Shown here piece after piece: positions 46,305 to 58,545 of a stretch of DNA of 64,000 bases. Both the position numbers and the translations under genes were made by a program. This DNA comes from Chaenocephalus aceratus (taxonomy: Eukaryota; Chordata; Actinopteri; Perciformes; Channichthyidae). How positions within the stretch are numbered: the first letter of the stretch is position 1; each line of letters starts with the position of its first letter. The stretch lies in NCBI GenBank assembly GCA_023974075.1, contig CM043791.1, positions 5,969,829 to 6,033,828 on the forward strand, in the 5' to 3' direction. The notes beneath the pieces are model-generated. The model ran no database searches. It had not been told where the DNA came from and saw nothing but the letters and a program-made list of their open reading frames with translations.

Positions 46305-46462
46305 TGAGACACCCAGCTAAGTGAGGCTTGTCCTTCATGTCTTTCTCTTAGAAAGAGCTTCTAAAAGCATTTCCTTAAAGTCCTTAAAGGAGTCCTCCGT
46401 CTTGTATCCTTATAGCCCTGTTCTCTAGGTGTGTGATTACGCCTCAAGCATCATTTCCAACC

Positions 46463-47296
46463 TCAGACTGCAAGGAATCTGGGTGTGACCCTAGATAACA
46501 ACCTGTCCTTCACTGCAAACATCGCTGCTACAACCCGCTGCTGCAGATACACGCTTTACAACATCAGGAGGATGCGTCCCCAGCTGACCCAGAAAGCCAC
46601 GCAGGTTCTGGTCCAGGCTCTCGTCACCTCACGCCTAGACTACTGCAACTCCCTCCTGGCTGGTCTACCTGCATGTGCCATCCGACCTCTGCAGCTCATC
46701 CAGAATGCAGCGGCTCGTCTGGTCTTCAACCTTCCTAAATGTTCCCACACCACTCCGCTCCTCCGCTCCCTTCACTGGCTTCCGGTAACTGCTAGAATCC
46801 ACTTCAAGACACTGGTACTTGCGTACCATGCTGCGAATGGATCTGGCCCTTCCTACATCCAGGACATGGTTAAAACCGTACACCCCAGCACGTGCACTCC
46901 GCTCTGCATCAGCCAAACGGCTCGCTGCACCCTCGCTGCGAGGGGGGACCCAAGTTCCCATCAGCAAAAACACGTGGGTTTGCTATCCTGGCTCCAAAAT
47001 GGTGGAATGAGCTCCCATTGACATCAGGACAGCAGAAAGCTTACACACCTTCCGGCGCAGACTGAAAAACTCATCTCTTTCGACTCCACTTCGAGCGATA
47101 GAACTATTAACAAAGCACTTATATACTAATAAAGGGCTGGCTTATCGAAAGCCAGTTGAGTAGCACTTGAAATGTTTTGGCTCTATGAAACCTGATGTAC
47201 TTATATGATTCTGTTTTCTTCAAGTTTGTATTTTGTTGGTCGAACGCACTTATTGTAAGTCGCTTTGGATAAAAGCGTCAGCTAAATGTAATGTAA
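46463..47296 (+). pseudogene. L2-like LINE 3' end, copy 1
   Basis: Encodes the end of a LINE protein (frame 46485-47021): LDNNLSFTANIAAT (thumb lead-in), RLDYCNSLLAGLP, IQNAAARLVFNLPK and LLRSLHWLPVTARIHFK. After about residue 132 the phase is lost; the rest is readable only in another frame. The tail GTCGCTTTGGATAAAAGCGTC ... TAAATGTAATGTAAT is a well-known teleost L2/SINE 3' end with a TGTAA-type repeat. Everything before the RT thumb is missing. A second copy lies on the minus strand at 49090-49985. Confidence 0.88.
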
Positions 47297-48718
47297 TTTC
47301 CCCTTAGGGAGCAACAGAAGTAAGAGCAGTCAAACTTAGTATTTTCTAATGGCTGCAGAGAACAATTCTTTCCTAGCAGGAGGGACACTTTTTGAAATGT
47401 CTTCAGTGTACTTTTGTGAATCCAGTTGGCATCAATGTGCATCTTGTTGATTTAATTAGTAGCAATTTCAGGTTATTAACCACTTATTACATAAATAGCT
47501 AGCAAAGCTGTAGTGAAAAATAAGAATATCCTGAAGTGTTGATGAACCATATCTTCAACATCTCCAGCATCTGTTCTGGACTCGGACCTTTCAATCTTCT
47601 AGCTATCCATTTTCAACGGTTTAGGGGAAAATTCCAAATCTAAGAAAATAAATCTTTTAAAAAAACCTGAAAAAAGTATAAATCCCGATTAGGAAGTTGC
47701 ATACATCTGGTAATGTTTAATTTTACATTTATTAAAGCAGTGTGTAACAGAGTGCTGGGGGAGAAACAAATATTATTTTTCTCTTGCACATATCACTACG
47801 CTGAGGTAAAATGTCTCTTCTGACAAAGTAGTTCCAAACTTTATAAAATGTCTTTATCGTCTATCTTTATGTAGCTGCGGGCACACGTTTTAAACTCACT
47901 GGGATTTTTCTCAAATTAATGGAGACACCAATATTTATTTAAAGCATTTAAAGGTCAAGTGTCTAGAATACAATGACGTCAGATAAACAGAATACTTATA
48001 TTAATTGTTTAATATTTGGTCCCACTCATGTTTGTGGTTGTGTCGTCTTTTTTCCTGATTTATTGCAAATGTTTCAATTCTGCAACCCACAAAACTTTAA
48101 AGGCAGACTGCTGTCTTCAACCTTTATTGGAAGGGATTTTAGCTGCAGCTGAGGGCAGAGGATATATCCAAACCCAAACGACTGCCTAGATGTTTTAATG
48201 CCACCAATTACAGTAAATGTCATCAACATCAGACATTTTGCAGAAACATGTCAAACTAATCTTTGGAGCAGTCCTGGTTTTAGGATTAAAAAGGCCCTTT
48301 TATTCTTTTTGGGTTTTTCCATTTCCTGTAGTGTGTTCGATGTGCATTTAAATGGTCTTCAAAGGCTACAATCCCTTTGTTCCCTCCAGAGGGAGTTTCC
48401 CTTCCACACACACGTTATACATAAGTGTCCAACACTAATAATAAAAAGTGATTATGGTATTGTATTCTGTGTGTACCTTATTTGTAACATCTTCTGAAAC
48501 CCTCCTGAACTCATCCGGTTCAACGCAATGCCTCTCACTTTATTTATCAGACAAAGAAACCAAGACCAGCTCTGTCGCTCCCAACCCAGTCTCACAACAA
48601 ATCTGTCATAACTGCGTTGGTCCACAGGACCTAACTGTTAAATGACTGAACTTCATTTTGCTCCCTATTTCACAGCTCCCCAATTTGGTGATTCTACGCA
48701 GTTAGGCATATTCACATA
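47297..48718. other. Unassigned sequence
   Basis: No gene supported. Open frames up to 99 codons (48198-48497) without motifs. Confidence 0.4.
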
Positions 48719-49089
48719 GCTTAGGTGAGTGTTTCTCAAAGTGGGGGGCGCGCCCCCCCTGGGGGGCACAGAGGCATGATAGGGAGGCGCGAGTATGGAG
48801 CTATTTCAGGGTCATAGGTTTTGATCATTCAAAAAAATACAATTTATTTGAAAGTTCAAGTTTTTTATCCTGAACTTTGAAAAATATAATGATGTATCAA
48901 AATAAAAATAAGTATTTGAAATCATTTTTCAGGTTGAATATTATTTTGATTCAGTCCAGCAATTTTTTTTGAATAAAATATTTATTTTCAAATTTCACTT
49001 TTATACATATTTTGATATTTGAATCCTTATTTTTTTCAGTTGCAGATTTTTCGTTTTCAAATTCAAAACAATTATTTTTTCTGGCTATA

Positions 49090-49985
49090 GATAAGCCAGT
49101 CCCTTATTAGTATATAAGTGCTCTGTTAGCAGTTCTTTGTTAGTAATTCTATCGCTCGAAGTGGAGTCGAAAGAGATGAGTTTTCAGTCTGCGCCGGAAG
49201 TTGTGTAAGCTTTCTGCTGTCCTGATGTCAATGGGGAGCTCATTCCACCATTTTGGAGCCAGGATAGCAAACCCACGTGTTTCTGCTGATGGGAACTTGG
49301 GTCCCCCTCGCAGTGCGGGTGCAGCGAGTCGTTTGGCTGATGCAGAGCGTAGAGCACGCGCTGGGGTGTATAGTTTAACCATGTCCTGGATGTAGGAAGG
49401 GCCAGATCCATTCGCAGCATGGTACGCAAGTACCAGTGTCTTGAAGTGGATTCTAGCAGTTACTGGAAGCCAGTGAAGGGAGCGGAGGAGCGGCGTGGGT
49501 GTGGGAACATTTAGAAAGGTTGAAGACCAGACGAGCCGCTGCATTTCTGGATGAGCTGCAGAGGTCGGATGGCACATGCAGGTAGACCAGCCAGGAGGGA
49601 GTTGCAGTAGTCTAGGCGTGAGGTGACGAGAGCCTGGACCAGAACCTGCGTCGCTTTCCGGGTCAGCTGGGACGCATCCTTCCTGATGTGTAAGCGTGTA
49701 TATCTGCAGCAACGGGTTTGTAGCAGCGATGTTTGCAGTGAAGGACAGGTTGTTATCTAGGGTCACACCCAGATTCCTTGCAGTCTGGGTCGGGGAAACA
49801 ACAGAGGTGCCGATGTTGATAGTCAGGTCAAGAGTGGGACAATGTTTTCCCGGAAGGAAAAGCAGCTCAGTCTTGTCAAGGTTGAGCTTGAGGTGATGAG
49901 CGGACATCCACTGAGAGATGGCAGCTAAACAAGCAGAGATTGCGTGCGACGACCTGGGTCTCTGAGCGGGGAAAGGACAGAATGA
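49090..49985 (-). pseudogene. L2-like LINE fragment, copy 2
   Basis: Minus-strand frame 49907-49149 (252 codons). Residues 1-20 carry the HLKLNLDKTELLF motif of RT block 6 and residues 44-63 carry NLGVTLDNNLSFTANIAAT. Residues 64-130 read as nonsense relative to copy 1, then the frame returns with LLRSLHWLPVTARIHFK and WNELPIDIRTAESLHNFRRRLKTHLFRLHFE. Compensating indels must flank that stretch. The 3' UTR is cut near 49090, inside the AAGCCAG hairpin, and lacks the GCTTTGGATAAAAGC tail. It is more complete at the 5' side than copy 1, and the C-terminal end is intact here. Confidence 0.88.
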
Positions 49986-50097
49986 ATTGGGTGCGTCAGG
50001 TAGCAGTGGTATGAAAAAACCATGCGGGCTAATTGATCATATGATCAATATAGTTATAAAAAAATAAGAGAATATATGAAAAACAGTTATGAAATAC

Positions 50098-50395
50098 TAT
50101 ATCAATCAATCAATGTTTATTTATATAGCCCACATATCACAAATGTTACATTTGTCTCAGTGGTCTTCACAGTGTGTACAGAATATCAGTATGACAATAC
50201 GACACCTCTGTCCTTAGACCCTCTGTCCTTAGGACCCTCACATCGTACAAGGAAAAACTTCTGAGAAGAAGACACTCAGTTTAAAGGGGAAAATGGGAGA
50301 AACCTCAGGGAGAGCAACAGGAGGAGGGATCCCTCTCCAGGACGGACAGAATGCAATAGATGCCGTGTGTAATATATATATCTAATATATGACAG
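50098..50395 (-). mobile_element. RTE-type LINE 3' tail
   Basis: On the minus strand it ends GGGCTATATAAATAAACATT followed by GATTGATTGATA repeats. Inside are GGAGAGGGATCCCTCCTCC and CTGAGGTTTCTCCC blocks, common in teleost RTE (Rex3/Expander-like) 3' ends by memory. No ORF part remains. Confidence 0.6.
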
Positions 50396-50399
50396 TAAA

Positions 50400-50876
50400 A
50401 AAAGAATAAAGTTTGATGAAAGGGGAGTGATTTGTAAAATACCCATAAAGAAAAAGTAAATCTGATTACAGTTCTGTTTCATATGGGTGGTTGTTGAGAT
50501 GTATCCATAGATCTCTTAATGTTGCTCTCAAAGTGCACCAGATTGATGCTTTTAACTTCAATATTTAAAAACAAATCTTCCCGGGGGAGCATGCCCCCGG
50601 ACCCCCCTAGAGGAGGTGAGGATGTTAGGTCCACACACCTATAAAAATAGCACTTTACCCCTGCTTACACCTATATGCCCTGAGCTGATTATCAAGCCTT
50701 CATTGTAACAGTCGCAGATATACTGTGTATTTGCACGTGGGGATTGTTGCAGTAGAAAATTCCACTGTAGCGACCGGTACATTAATGGGAAACCCTACAT
50801 GTTTGAGCACCCTCTATGAAATGTCAAGCTACCCCACAGCACCCCTAAAATAAATCTCTGGCGCCGCCACTGAGCC
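50400..50876 (-). mobile_element. Fragment with CAGTGGCGGCGCC end and shared segment
   Basis: The minus strand begins CAGTGGCGGCGCCAGAGAT at 50876, passes GGGGGTCCGGGGGCATGC and CCCCCGGGAAGAT, then the TTGAAGTTAAAAGCATCAAT segment found inside the hATs at 14904 and 29835 and at 17456. No other terminus found. Confidence 0.6.
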
Positions 50877-51327
50877 TGCCACCCCGTTTTGAAGATATGT
50901 GCAGTGCAAATCAGGCTCATTGCAGCCACTAATGATAAGACACACTTTTTTGCCAAATATCAGCATTTTCTTTCTTTTCATTTTTTTGCACAGATTGCAA
51001 AGTGGCAAAGTATTATAACTTATTGTTCTAGCAAATGGATTGCACAGTTGTATTATGTATTTAGTTTTTGGAGCACACAGACTTATGGAGCATTGTTTTT
51101 TATCACTGTTCTAGCAAAGGGATTTTTTTATTATTTGAAAGGAATGCTCACGTTCATATTGATGTATTTTAATAAATGTTAACTTGTCCCATTACGTGAC
51201 TATTTGTGTTGGGGGGGCCGACTTTTTTTCTCCAAAGGGGGGCCTGACAGAAAAAGTTTGAGAACCACTGGCTTAGGTCAAGTGGTCTTTATAACAATTG
51301 GGCCCATGCATGTAGTCCCTTCTGTAA

Positions 51328-52039
51328 AGCCCCTGTCACACTGTCCCGAAATTGACACCCGATGGACACACGAATATGGAATTGTGAATTTCGCACGAAG
51401 ATGGCCCGAACCACACACGAAGGCAACATTTACATTACATTTAAGACATACAACTGCAATGAAAGTACCTAAAACAATTATGTTAAAGTACTATGATACT
51501 GTACTGATATATTCAGACTTTGTTCTTTACTTTATCCGTCTTTATATGTAGAAAATTACGTTTTCTCCGTAATGTTGTTTCCATAACAACAACAACTTCC
51601 TGTCAACTGTCCTTCAAAATAATATTTATATCCTTTTTAGTTTCACAGAACACAAATTGGGTATTTACATAATATGTTTACATGATTTTGTTGTGCAATA
51701 AAACAACCCAATGGACACACGATAAAGGAAATGTTCAAATTCGGCTGTGATCGTAGCAGCATCGGGCCATTCGTGAGGGCATCTTAAGCCATCGTATGAC
51801 CGCTGGTGGAGTTTCTCAGGCTCCGGCAGCAACTTCGTGAGCGGTGGCAAAATCTTTGGCATGCCAAAAAATTGCCGAAGGACCTTGCGAAGGTTCATTT
51901 CGTGTTGAATTCGTGTGTCCATTTTGCCCTTCGTAAGGCCATCGTGAGGGCATCTTGTTATCATCGGTGCCATCGGGCATTCGCCCCGAGTGAGGGCGAA
52001 TGCACCGATGATAACACGAAGATGACACGATTTGACAAG
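51328..52039 (+). mobile_element. Harbinger-like MITE, right end lost in a TG array
   Basis: Starts AGCCCCTGTCACACTGTCCC after TAA (51325-51327). The interior is filled with ATCGTG/CGTGAGGGCATC/CGATG words and a strong hairpin at 51956-52016 (TGTTATCATCGGTG and GCATTCGCCC stems). A sister copy starts at 63021 with blocks in a different order and orientation. The right terminus is not seen; the sequence passes into a TG microsatellite. Confidence 0.7.

Positions 52040-52040
<1 letters not shown>

Positions 52041-52118
<78 letters not shown>
52041..52118 (+). repeat. (TG)39 microsatellite
   Basis: 78 bases of uninterrupted TG. Source of the Cys-Val and His-Thr repeat frames here. Confidence 0.98.
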
Positions 52119-52122
<4 letters not shown>

Positions 52123-52223
52123 ATGTCACGGTGCTCATAATTTGCTTTCTCAGCTCAGTTAATGGGAACAGATCAGCGTCTGATTCCACTATGGCCTTCA
52201 GATATGTCCTGCTAATTATCAAC

Positions 52224-52224
<1 letters not shown>

Positions 52225-52319
<95 letters not shown>
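52225..52319 (+). repeat. (TG)n microsatellite, 95 bp
   Basis: TG repeat with one CG near 52231, about 105 bases after the previous array. Confidence 0.98.
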
Positions 52320-52321
<2 letters not shown>

Positions 52322-52828
52322 TAAGTGATGAGAGGGTGTGACACAGACGAGAAGAGAATTTAGAGAACAATAGAGGATGGAATTAGCCTTCATGACAGTG
52401 TGGGGCTTTGTTCAGTAGCATCTGAACACTTATTGAAGCCGGTCACATGAGCAGTATTTTCAATTATAGAAACATGATTATATTCCAGTTTCATTCTAGC
52501 TGCCTGTGGAGTTCAGAAACCACCAACTGTAGCAAATATTCAAGTGTGTTAAGGACAATACTTAAGCATTTAGCAGCAGATTTAAGATATAACGCCAAAT
52601 GGAAAAATGCTCAATCAGTAAAACAAAACAAAACAATTCAGACATCTAGGTCTGATAACCCTTCAGTAATCAAAGGTTAGCACAGAGAACATCACATTAT
52701 GGATATACAAACTGTAACCGAAAATATACAACAAACCCCAGCTTTATCTACTGTGTTTACAATGTGACTGTCCTCAGGCAAAGACCCTCGGCTAATTCAC
52801 ACCCTAACGGTTTTTTGTGTGCAATTTT

Positions 52829-52850
52829 CCCTAACCCTAACCCTAACCCT
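52829..52850 (+). repeat. Short interstitial telomere-like repeat (CCCTAA)3.7
   Basis: Three complete CCCTAA units plus CCCT, the complement of the vertebrate telomere repeat, with another ACCCTAAC at 52801. Confidence 0.85.
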
Positions 52851-54579
52851 TTGTGCATGCTATGAAGGCTGCTGATCTTTAGTATGTTGGGCTGCCCCTA
52901 AAACTAACGTCTAAACGTCAGTTGGCTAAAAGACTCTTTGTCGATATATATACCTAGAATATATAATAATTCTGTCCTCAGAAAAAAGATGTTCTGGGTT
53001 TTACTCGATGATAAGGCTAAATGAATGTAGGCATGTTTGCCATTATATTAGTGTTTCCATTTGCTGCGTATTATTTATCTGTTAGTTATATGTAATTACA
53101 TTTTTATTATAAATTATGTTTCTTTTCACCTTAATTTGTTGTACTTATCATTTGTTTAGATATTGTGTTTGGTGTTACACAATCCAGAGAAGTTGTGTGG
53201 TGGGATTATTAGGTTGTGTTATACTAAATTGTAATAGAATAGAATAAATGTATGCTCATTATATACAGTTTATATATGATCTGTTATATGTACTACAATG
53301 CACCATGATGTTACCAATAATAGCTCGGGCACCCTGGAACTGAATGAACCATTTTGTGAAAGAAATAAAAACAAATCCCCAAGTCGTTGCCAACAAAACT
53401 GCCCCCGGCCTGCGACTGATCATCACTCCATCAGGAGCTTCAGCAAACATCGACTGGGATCAACATTCCGGTTGATTCTCTATGAGGAATCCAGATGCTG
53501 TTTTATTAATACCTGCTTTATAATGGAATCAAGGCATGGATATCTTTGACATGGTCCTGAGGGAAGAGGTCTGTCCATGTGTGTGCATTGCATTCAAAAT
53601 GTATGTAAGTGCAGGTGAGTGCATGAGATACCACCGTCTGAGGGTGACGCAGTGTCTGCCTTTGTAAGATGCCAGATGATGACAAATCAAGCGGGATTCA
53701 ATGATGCCTGCCGTGGGAGGTCAGCCGCCCGTTTTGGAGGAGGAAAAGGAGCATCGAAAAACGTTTACCCCCTGACCCAAATATCCTTCCTGCCGCAGTT
53801 CTAGCTACTTCTGAGCTAATGATAGCCTCTGTTTTCCTCTCTAAGGCCGTCTGCCAACTCTGCTGTCAGCAAGGGAAAGTGAAAAGTAGCTGGGCTGGGT
53901 TCAAAAAACTAAAAAGAATCTCACCAAATATTTGTAATCTAGATGCTGTTGTTAAGGTCACTCAATCTGTTGACTGCAAACAGCAAACAGACATTTAGGC
54001 TAAGGTCCTTTTTCGTTTGCTTCTAATGAGGAGAGACTGCCTGCCATTGCAAGCTGCCACCTTGAGAAAAAAAGTGCTGAAACAGCCGGATTCTTTCGAA
54101 TGGTGTTGTGGATTTCAATTTTTACGAATTGCGTCGAAATTGGAGGAGAAAGCTTGTTTTTTACCTTGTTTTTCAGATGGAAACCTCCATAACAAAGACC
54201 AAAAAGGCCCCCATTGTGTGAGCTACGGATATCACACACGAGTGGTGAAGCTAAAAACGGTACATGCACGTGAGCTTACTGTACATATTTGACTACCCCA
54301 CAATGCTTTGCACTCATGGGTGCTTTAAGCGTCCGTCTGTCTTGTGAAATATTATCACTTTATGAAGCTTAAATAGGACTTGAAGTGAGAACATAAGCTG
54401 TTAGTACTACTTCAACCTTCACTTTTTACACTTAGTGATTTTTTTTGAGATTTGTTAAAAAAAAATTGAATGAAAAATAGCTGAGTAACGCACTTCTGAT
54501 ATGCGAACTATAAAATCCATAGTGTATGCAAATGTATGAACTGATGTATTTCAAAATGTAGAAAACAAGTTTGGGGTTC
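52851..54579. other. Unassigned sequence
   Basis: No gene recognised. Frames of 83 (53298-53549) and about 90 codons (54000-54292, both strands) show no domain. A host exon cannot be ruled out by eye. Confidence 0.35.
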
Positions 54580-54585
54580 AATCTC

Positions 54586-54946
54586 TACGGAAGAGGATTA
54601 GGGCCACATGAATATTTTTTTTGGGAGGATTTAAAAAAAAAAAAAAAAAATTTGTTCTGGGAAAAAAGTCAGAATTCGACTTTAATCTCAGAATTCTGAC
54701 TTTTTTACCTCAGAACAAAAAAAATTATTTTTTTGGGAGGAAATTCTTTTTTCCAGAAAAAAAAATTTATTTTTATGAATGAAATTATTTTTCCCAAAGA
54801 ATTTTTATTTTTTTGTTCTGAGAAAAAAGTCAGAATTCTGAGATTAAAGTCAGAATTCTGACTTTTTTCCCAGAACAAAAACATTTTTTTTTTTTTTTTA
54901 AATCCTCCCCCAAAAAATATTCATGTGGCCCTAATCCTCTTCCGTA
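54586..54946. mobile_element. Foldback MITE, 361 bp, 6-bp duplication
   Basis: TACGGAAGAGGATTAGGGCC at 54586 is matched by its complement ending 54946, and inverted pairing continues through GTTCTGGGAAAAAAGTCAG and GAATTCTGACTTTTTT blocks almost to the centre. Flanks AATCTC (54580-54585, 54947-54952) are exact. The whole element can fold into one long hairpin. No coding. Confidence 0.9.
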
Positions 54947-54952
54947 AATCTC

Positions 54953-56570
54953 CAACAGTCAACATGCCGATGTATTATTGGGGTAAGAGAATAAACCCCA
55001 TTTGCTCCCTATGGTAATAGATGGTGAGTGTGTGATACTATAGCACTATTTAAACCTCTGTGTGATGCTGAAGTGTATTTGTAAAAACACTTTGAGGGGT
55101 CCTTAAATCTAATAGTCTCTGAATAACCTCTGTCCTGACAGCTGGAGGGCGACAGCATGTCTGTTAGATTAGTGAAAGCGTATCTGAAAAGAATCCAAGT
55201 AGACATTGGGCTCGTATCGATAGAGTAAGAGTTTCCCTTCAGTCTCCAGGTTATACCTGAGAGCAGGATGTTATTGTACGAAGACTGCATAATGCCTTCA
55301 TTGGATTAGTTTGATTTGCCCTGGCCTCCTCGTCCTCCTGCCCTAATGTTCTACTAAACACTTATGCTAGTCTGTGCTGTCCCTGCGCTCTTAAATATTT
55401 GATTCCTGCACACTTTGCCCAGCGAGGACAAATAGCATAGTTATCATTTAATAACTCTGGATGCTGTTATTGCGATAGTAAATGTTACATTATTTATTCA
55501 TCCTTTCTGTGTATCAAACTCAAGGCTGTGAGATGGAGACATGACTGAGTAGTTCACAGGATGCTGCCGCTCCCTTCCTCTTCTCATCAGGTTAAAGAGC
55601 CTCAAACAACCTTGAGATGCTGCAAACATTCACATAGCAGATATCTTTTCAGGACATTTTGAAATAGTTCAGAAATAACGAGGTAACATAATGGTATGAT
55701 TCCTCCTCGCTGCGGTCGACATACAAAGGAATATATCAGATATATTTCGGAATCTTCTTCTTTCTTCTTTGGTCTGTCTGTGAACTAAATGTTTCTTGTT
55801 GTTGGTTAGTAAAACAGATTAGGATTTAGCATAATGCACCATCAGAGTGAATGTGGGGGTAAAAGATGTCCGGAAAGGAAAAGCTCATCTTTATGATGAT
55901 AGAGGGACTTTGGTTGTTGCTCCCATAATGAAATGACGCATGACATGCATTGAGAGCAGGCATGTGTCTATCCGTCAGCTGAAAAACACAGACGTTTGGT
56001 GAACATCTAAAATATCAATACAAATAACAACAAATGAGTGAATTTGAAGGTGGTCATAAGGCCAAAGTTGACCCACTGAACAAAAGAGTTAAATAGCCAA
56101 GTTCTATATAAAAAAAACCTTGGCACAAACACATCCCGAATGACACTGCACGGGGTTTAGGGAATATATAAGGACATACGTGAGGCAGGTGACTCCATGA
56201 AGCCTCCGTCGGCTGACAGCAGTCCCCCTGTTTAAAGTCTGTTTCTTGTTTTACCTTGGAACTGTGTAAAGGTTTTATAACAGGTTCAGTTGAATACTCA
56301 AGTCTGATTGGTCCATTGGAGATTTAGCGGTCTGTCCTTTTCAAAAGCAGTCCGTTGCTAAGACGCTTTGATCAAGGGACTATGTGCAGTCCTATGAATC
56401 CTGACAAAGGAGTCTGGTTGATGCAACGATTGAAAAAAACACACATTAGTTTTCCCCCTGTAGCAAAAAGCTTTGTATACTTTTTGAATATTAATTTTTA
56501 TATTTTTGGAGAGCACAAGATTTCGGATTCATGCTGGCTGAGCTGTCCCCAGTGAAGTAAAGATAAGACA
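54953..56570. other. Unassigned sequence
   Basis: No gene or element end recognised. Longest frame 93 codons (55009-55290, minus). Confidence 0.4.
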
Positions 56571-57174
56571 TATCATATAAACACCAAAATCCCAGCATGC
56601 ATTGCGGCTATAAAACATCCAATCAGCGAGCTTAAACCATAGCTGAGGATCTTGGGTAATCGCTCGAAATACCTACGTCTGTTTCCGGTTATTTTTATTT
56701 TGAAATTCAGTTCCTGACGGACGCCAAAAAGCCCGAGATTATGGAATTAAACCAATAAATAAAAGCAAGGATAATTGAGTGTTATTGGTGAGTAAATAAC
56801 AGTGTGTTATTTTGAAAAGAATAACAAATTAGAAGGAAAAAAGATTTAAAAAATAACAGATTTCAGTATCCTGAGGCTCTGAGCCCCATTTATTTTCCTC
56901 ACAGACGGCAACAAAAGTCCGAAATTATACGATTTAAAATAAAAGCAATAATTGTGGCTTGATATTGAGTAAGAACATGTTTTTATGAACCCCACAGCTT
57001 CCGGTCTCCCAAGATCCAGATCCAGACCCGAACGGACGAAAATACATGAGAAATACATTGCTTTTAAAATCGTGCTGTGCAACACGAAAAAAGGGGAAAC
57101 ATCGTGTTGGTGAACACAAATCAATAGATTAAAAATCGTGTTGGTGAACACGAAATGCCGTGAGACTGGGTTGG
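56571..57174 (+). mobile_element. Family A, right arm only (copy 4)
   Basis: Matches the right arm of copy 3 from CATATCATATAAACACC to the terminus CCGTGAGACTGGGTTG, including both CGTGTTGGTGAACACG words. The left arm and interior are absent, so no target duplication can be read. Confidence 0.9.
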
Positions 57175-58014
57175 CACACCTCCCCGTTAGTGACACTGTC
57201 TGAGCCTGCTGAGCCTCCAGCTGAGGCGTCAGGAGGCTCTGTTCTCGCTCCACGTTGTGAGTGCCACACAAGGGAGCAGACAACAAAACCGCAGAGTTGT
57301 CTGACATCCAGAAACTGCAGGAGCCGTCAGCTGAACTTGTGTGTGTTGTTCTGTGCTGACACCTCCTGCGTTAAAAAGGAACCCGTGTTTACTGATGCTG
57401 CTTATTTGTCCAGGGCTTTGAAGTGACGAGACACACATCTCTGCAGGCTCAAAGGTAATTTGCTTCCCTATCGCCACTCAGAGCGGGAAGAGCTCAACGA
57501 TACAGTGGTGCAGGAATCAGTCTTAAATCCCGTTCATTTTACCACTAATTCCCTCATCTGGAAGACATTCATTTAAAGTGTTTTTGGTTGGATGTCTGGA
57601 ATCAAATCTGTTGACATAACCAGATTTTCACATTTTATTCTATGACATAAATGATGACAATAAGTAGGGCCTACCACCACACGTGAAGTAAAAGTGTCAT
57701 GAAAACAGCAGTTGCTAACAAATACTTAAAGGAGACAACTAAATGTAATCAATCCGAACGTTAGCCGCCTTTAGCTTAGCCGTGGTGATGTGCAGCCATA
57801 CGTGTGTGATTCTGGAGATTGCATTTACATGCATGCTGTAAAATCATAAAAGAGCTCCTAAAAGGTGGAAATGATCTTGCTGAACAGTTTTCTGCAATAT
57901 TGTGACATATGGAAAAAGTCCCATTGTCAGGGGAGCCATAGCGATGTTACACCGGACTATAAAAGTACATCATCACTGCACAACTCTATTACGTTTTATT
58001 TTCAATTGACCTCG
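57175..58014. other. Unassigned sequence
   Basis: Open frames of 82-88 codons on both strands (57160-57477) lack motifs. No gene supported. Confidence 0.35.
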
Positions 58015-58498
58015 CACCCATAGGCGGCGCGTGAGGCTCAGGTTTGGGAAGGCTAAATTACTTTTTTTTACCTGACGCTGCCCCGCCTCCGGCGTCTATA
58101 GAAAAGAGATCAACTCAGTGAAAAGCACCGCCTGCTGACCAATCAGAGCTCAGTGTGTGGAGTTTAAATATATCAAGTCATATTACAGGAGAAAGGAAAT
58201 ACAGTTTAAACTGCCGTATGCAGAGAAGACGCCGACGTGTCGCACTTATCATTCATATCACATTCAATCAGATCATCGATCATATAATATCATAATATAG
58301 CCTATCATATATTTCCTTATCTGAGTCAGCTTCTCCAGCCGTATCTGGATGCACGATATTGGTTTTGTGAAACAAACAAAGACAAAAGACAAAAGTCAGC
58401 ACACTCAGCACGGATACATGAAACATGATTGCAGCTTCCAGGCAGCTCCGGTTCGAGCATATGCCTTGAGTTGCACATAGCTCCAACGCGCGCGCGTG

Positions 58499-58545
58499 CA
58501 CACACACAGACACACACAACACACACACACACACACACACACACT
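58499..58545 (+). repeat. (CA)n microsatellite
   Basis: CA repeats with single-base interruptions, preceded by a CGCGCGCG run. It interrupts the BED-encoding frame. Confidence 0.95.

Larger units (their letters stand above)
48727..51270. mobile_element. hAT-type element hosting other repeats, 2.5 kb
   Basis: Left GAGTGTTTCTCAAAGTGG and right TTTGAGAACCACTG are inverted repeats, flanked by exact 8-bp GCTTAGGT (48719-48726, 51271-51278). Inside are an L2-like LINE fragment, an RTE-type tail and an element with a CGCCGCCACTG end, so the original MITE was much shorter. Inner edges (GGGGGGCGCGCCCCCC near 48744, GGGGGGCC near 51215) belong to the host MITE. Confidence 0.88.

Noticed and set aside
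51665..52393. 242-codon frame rich in His-Thr
   Set aside because: It is the translation of two TG/CA microsatellites joined by MITE sequence.
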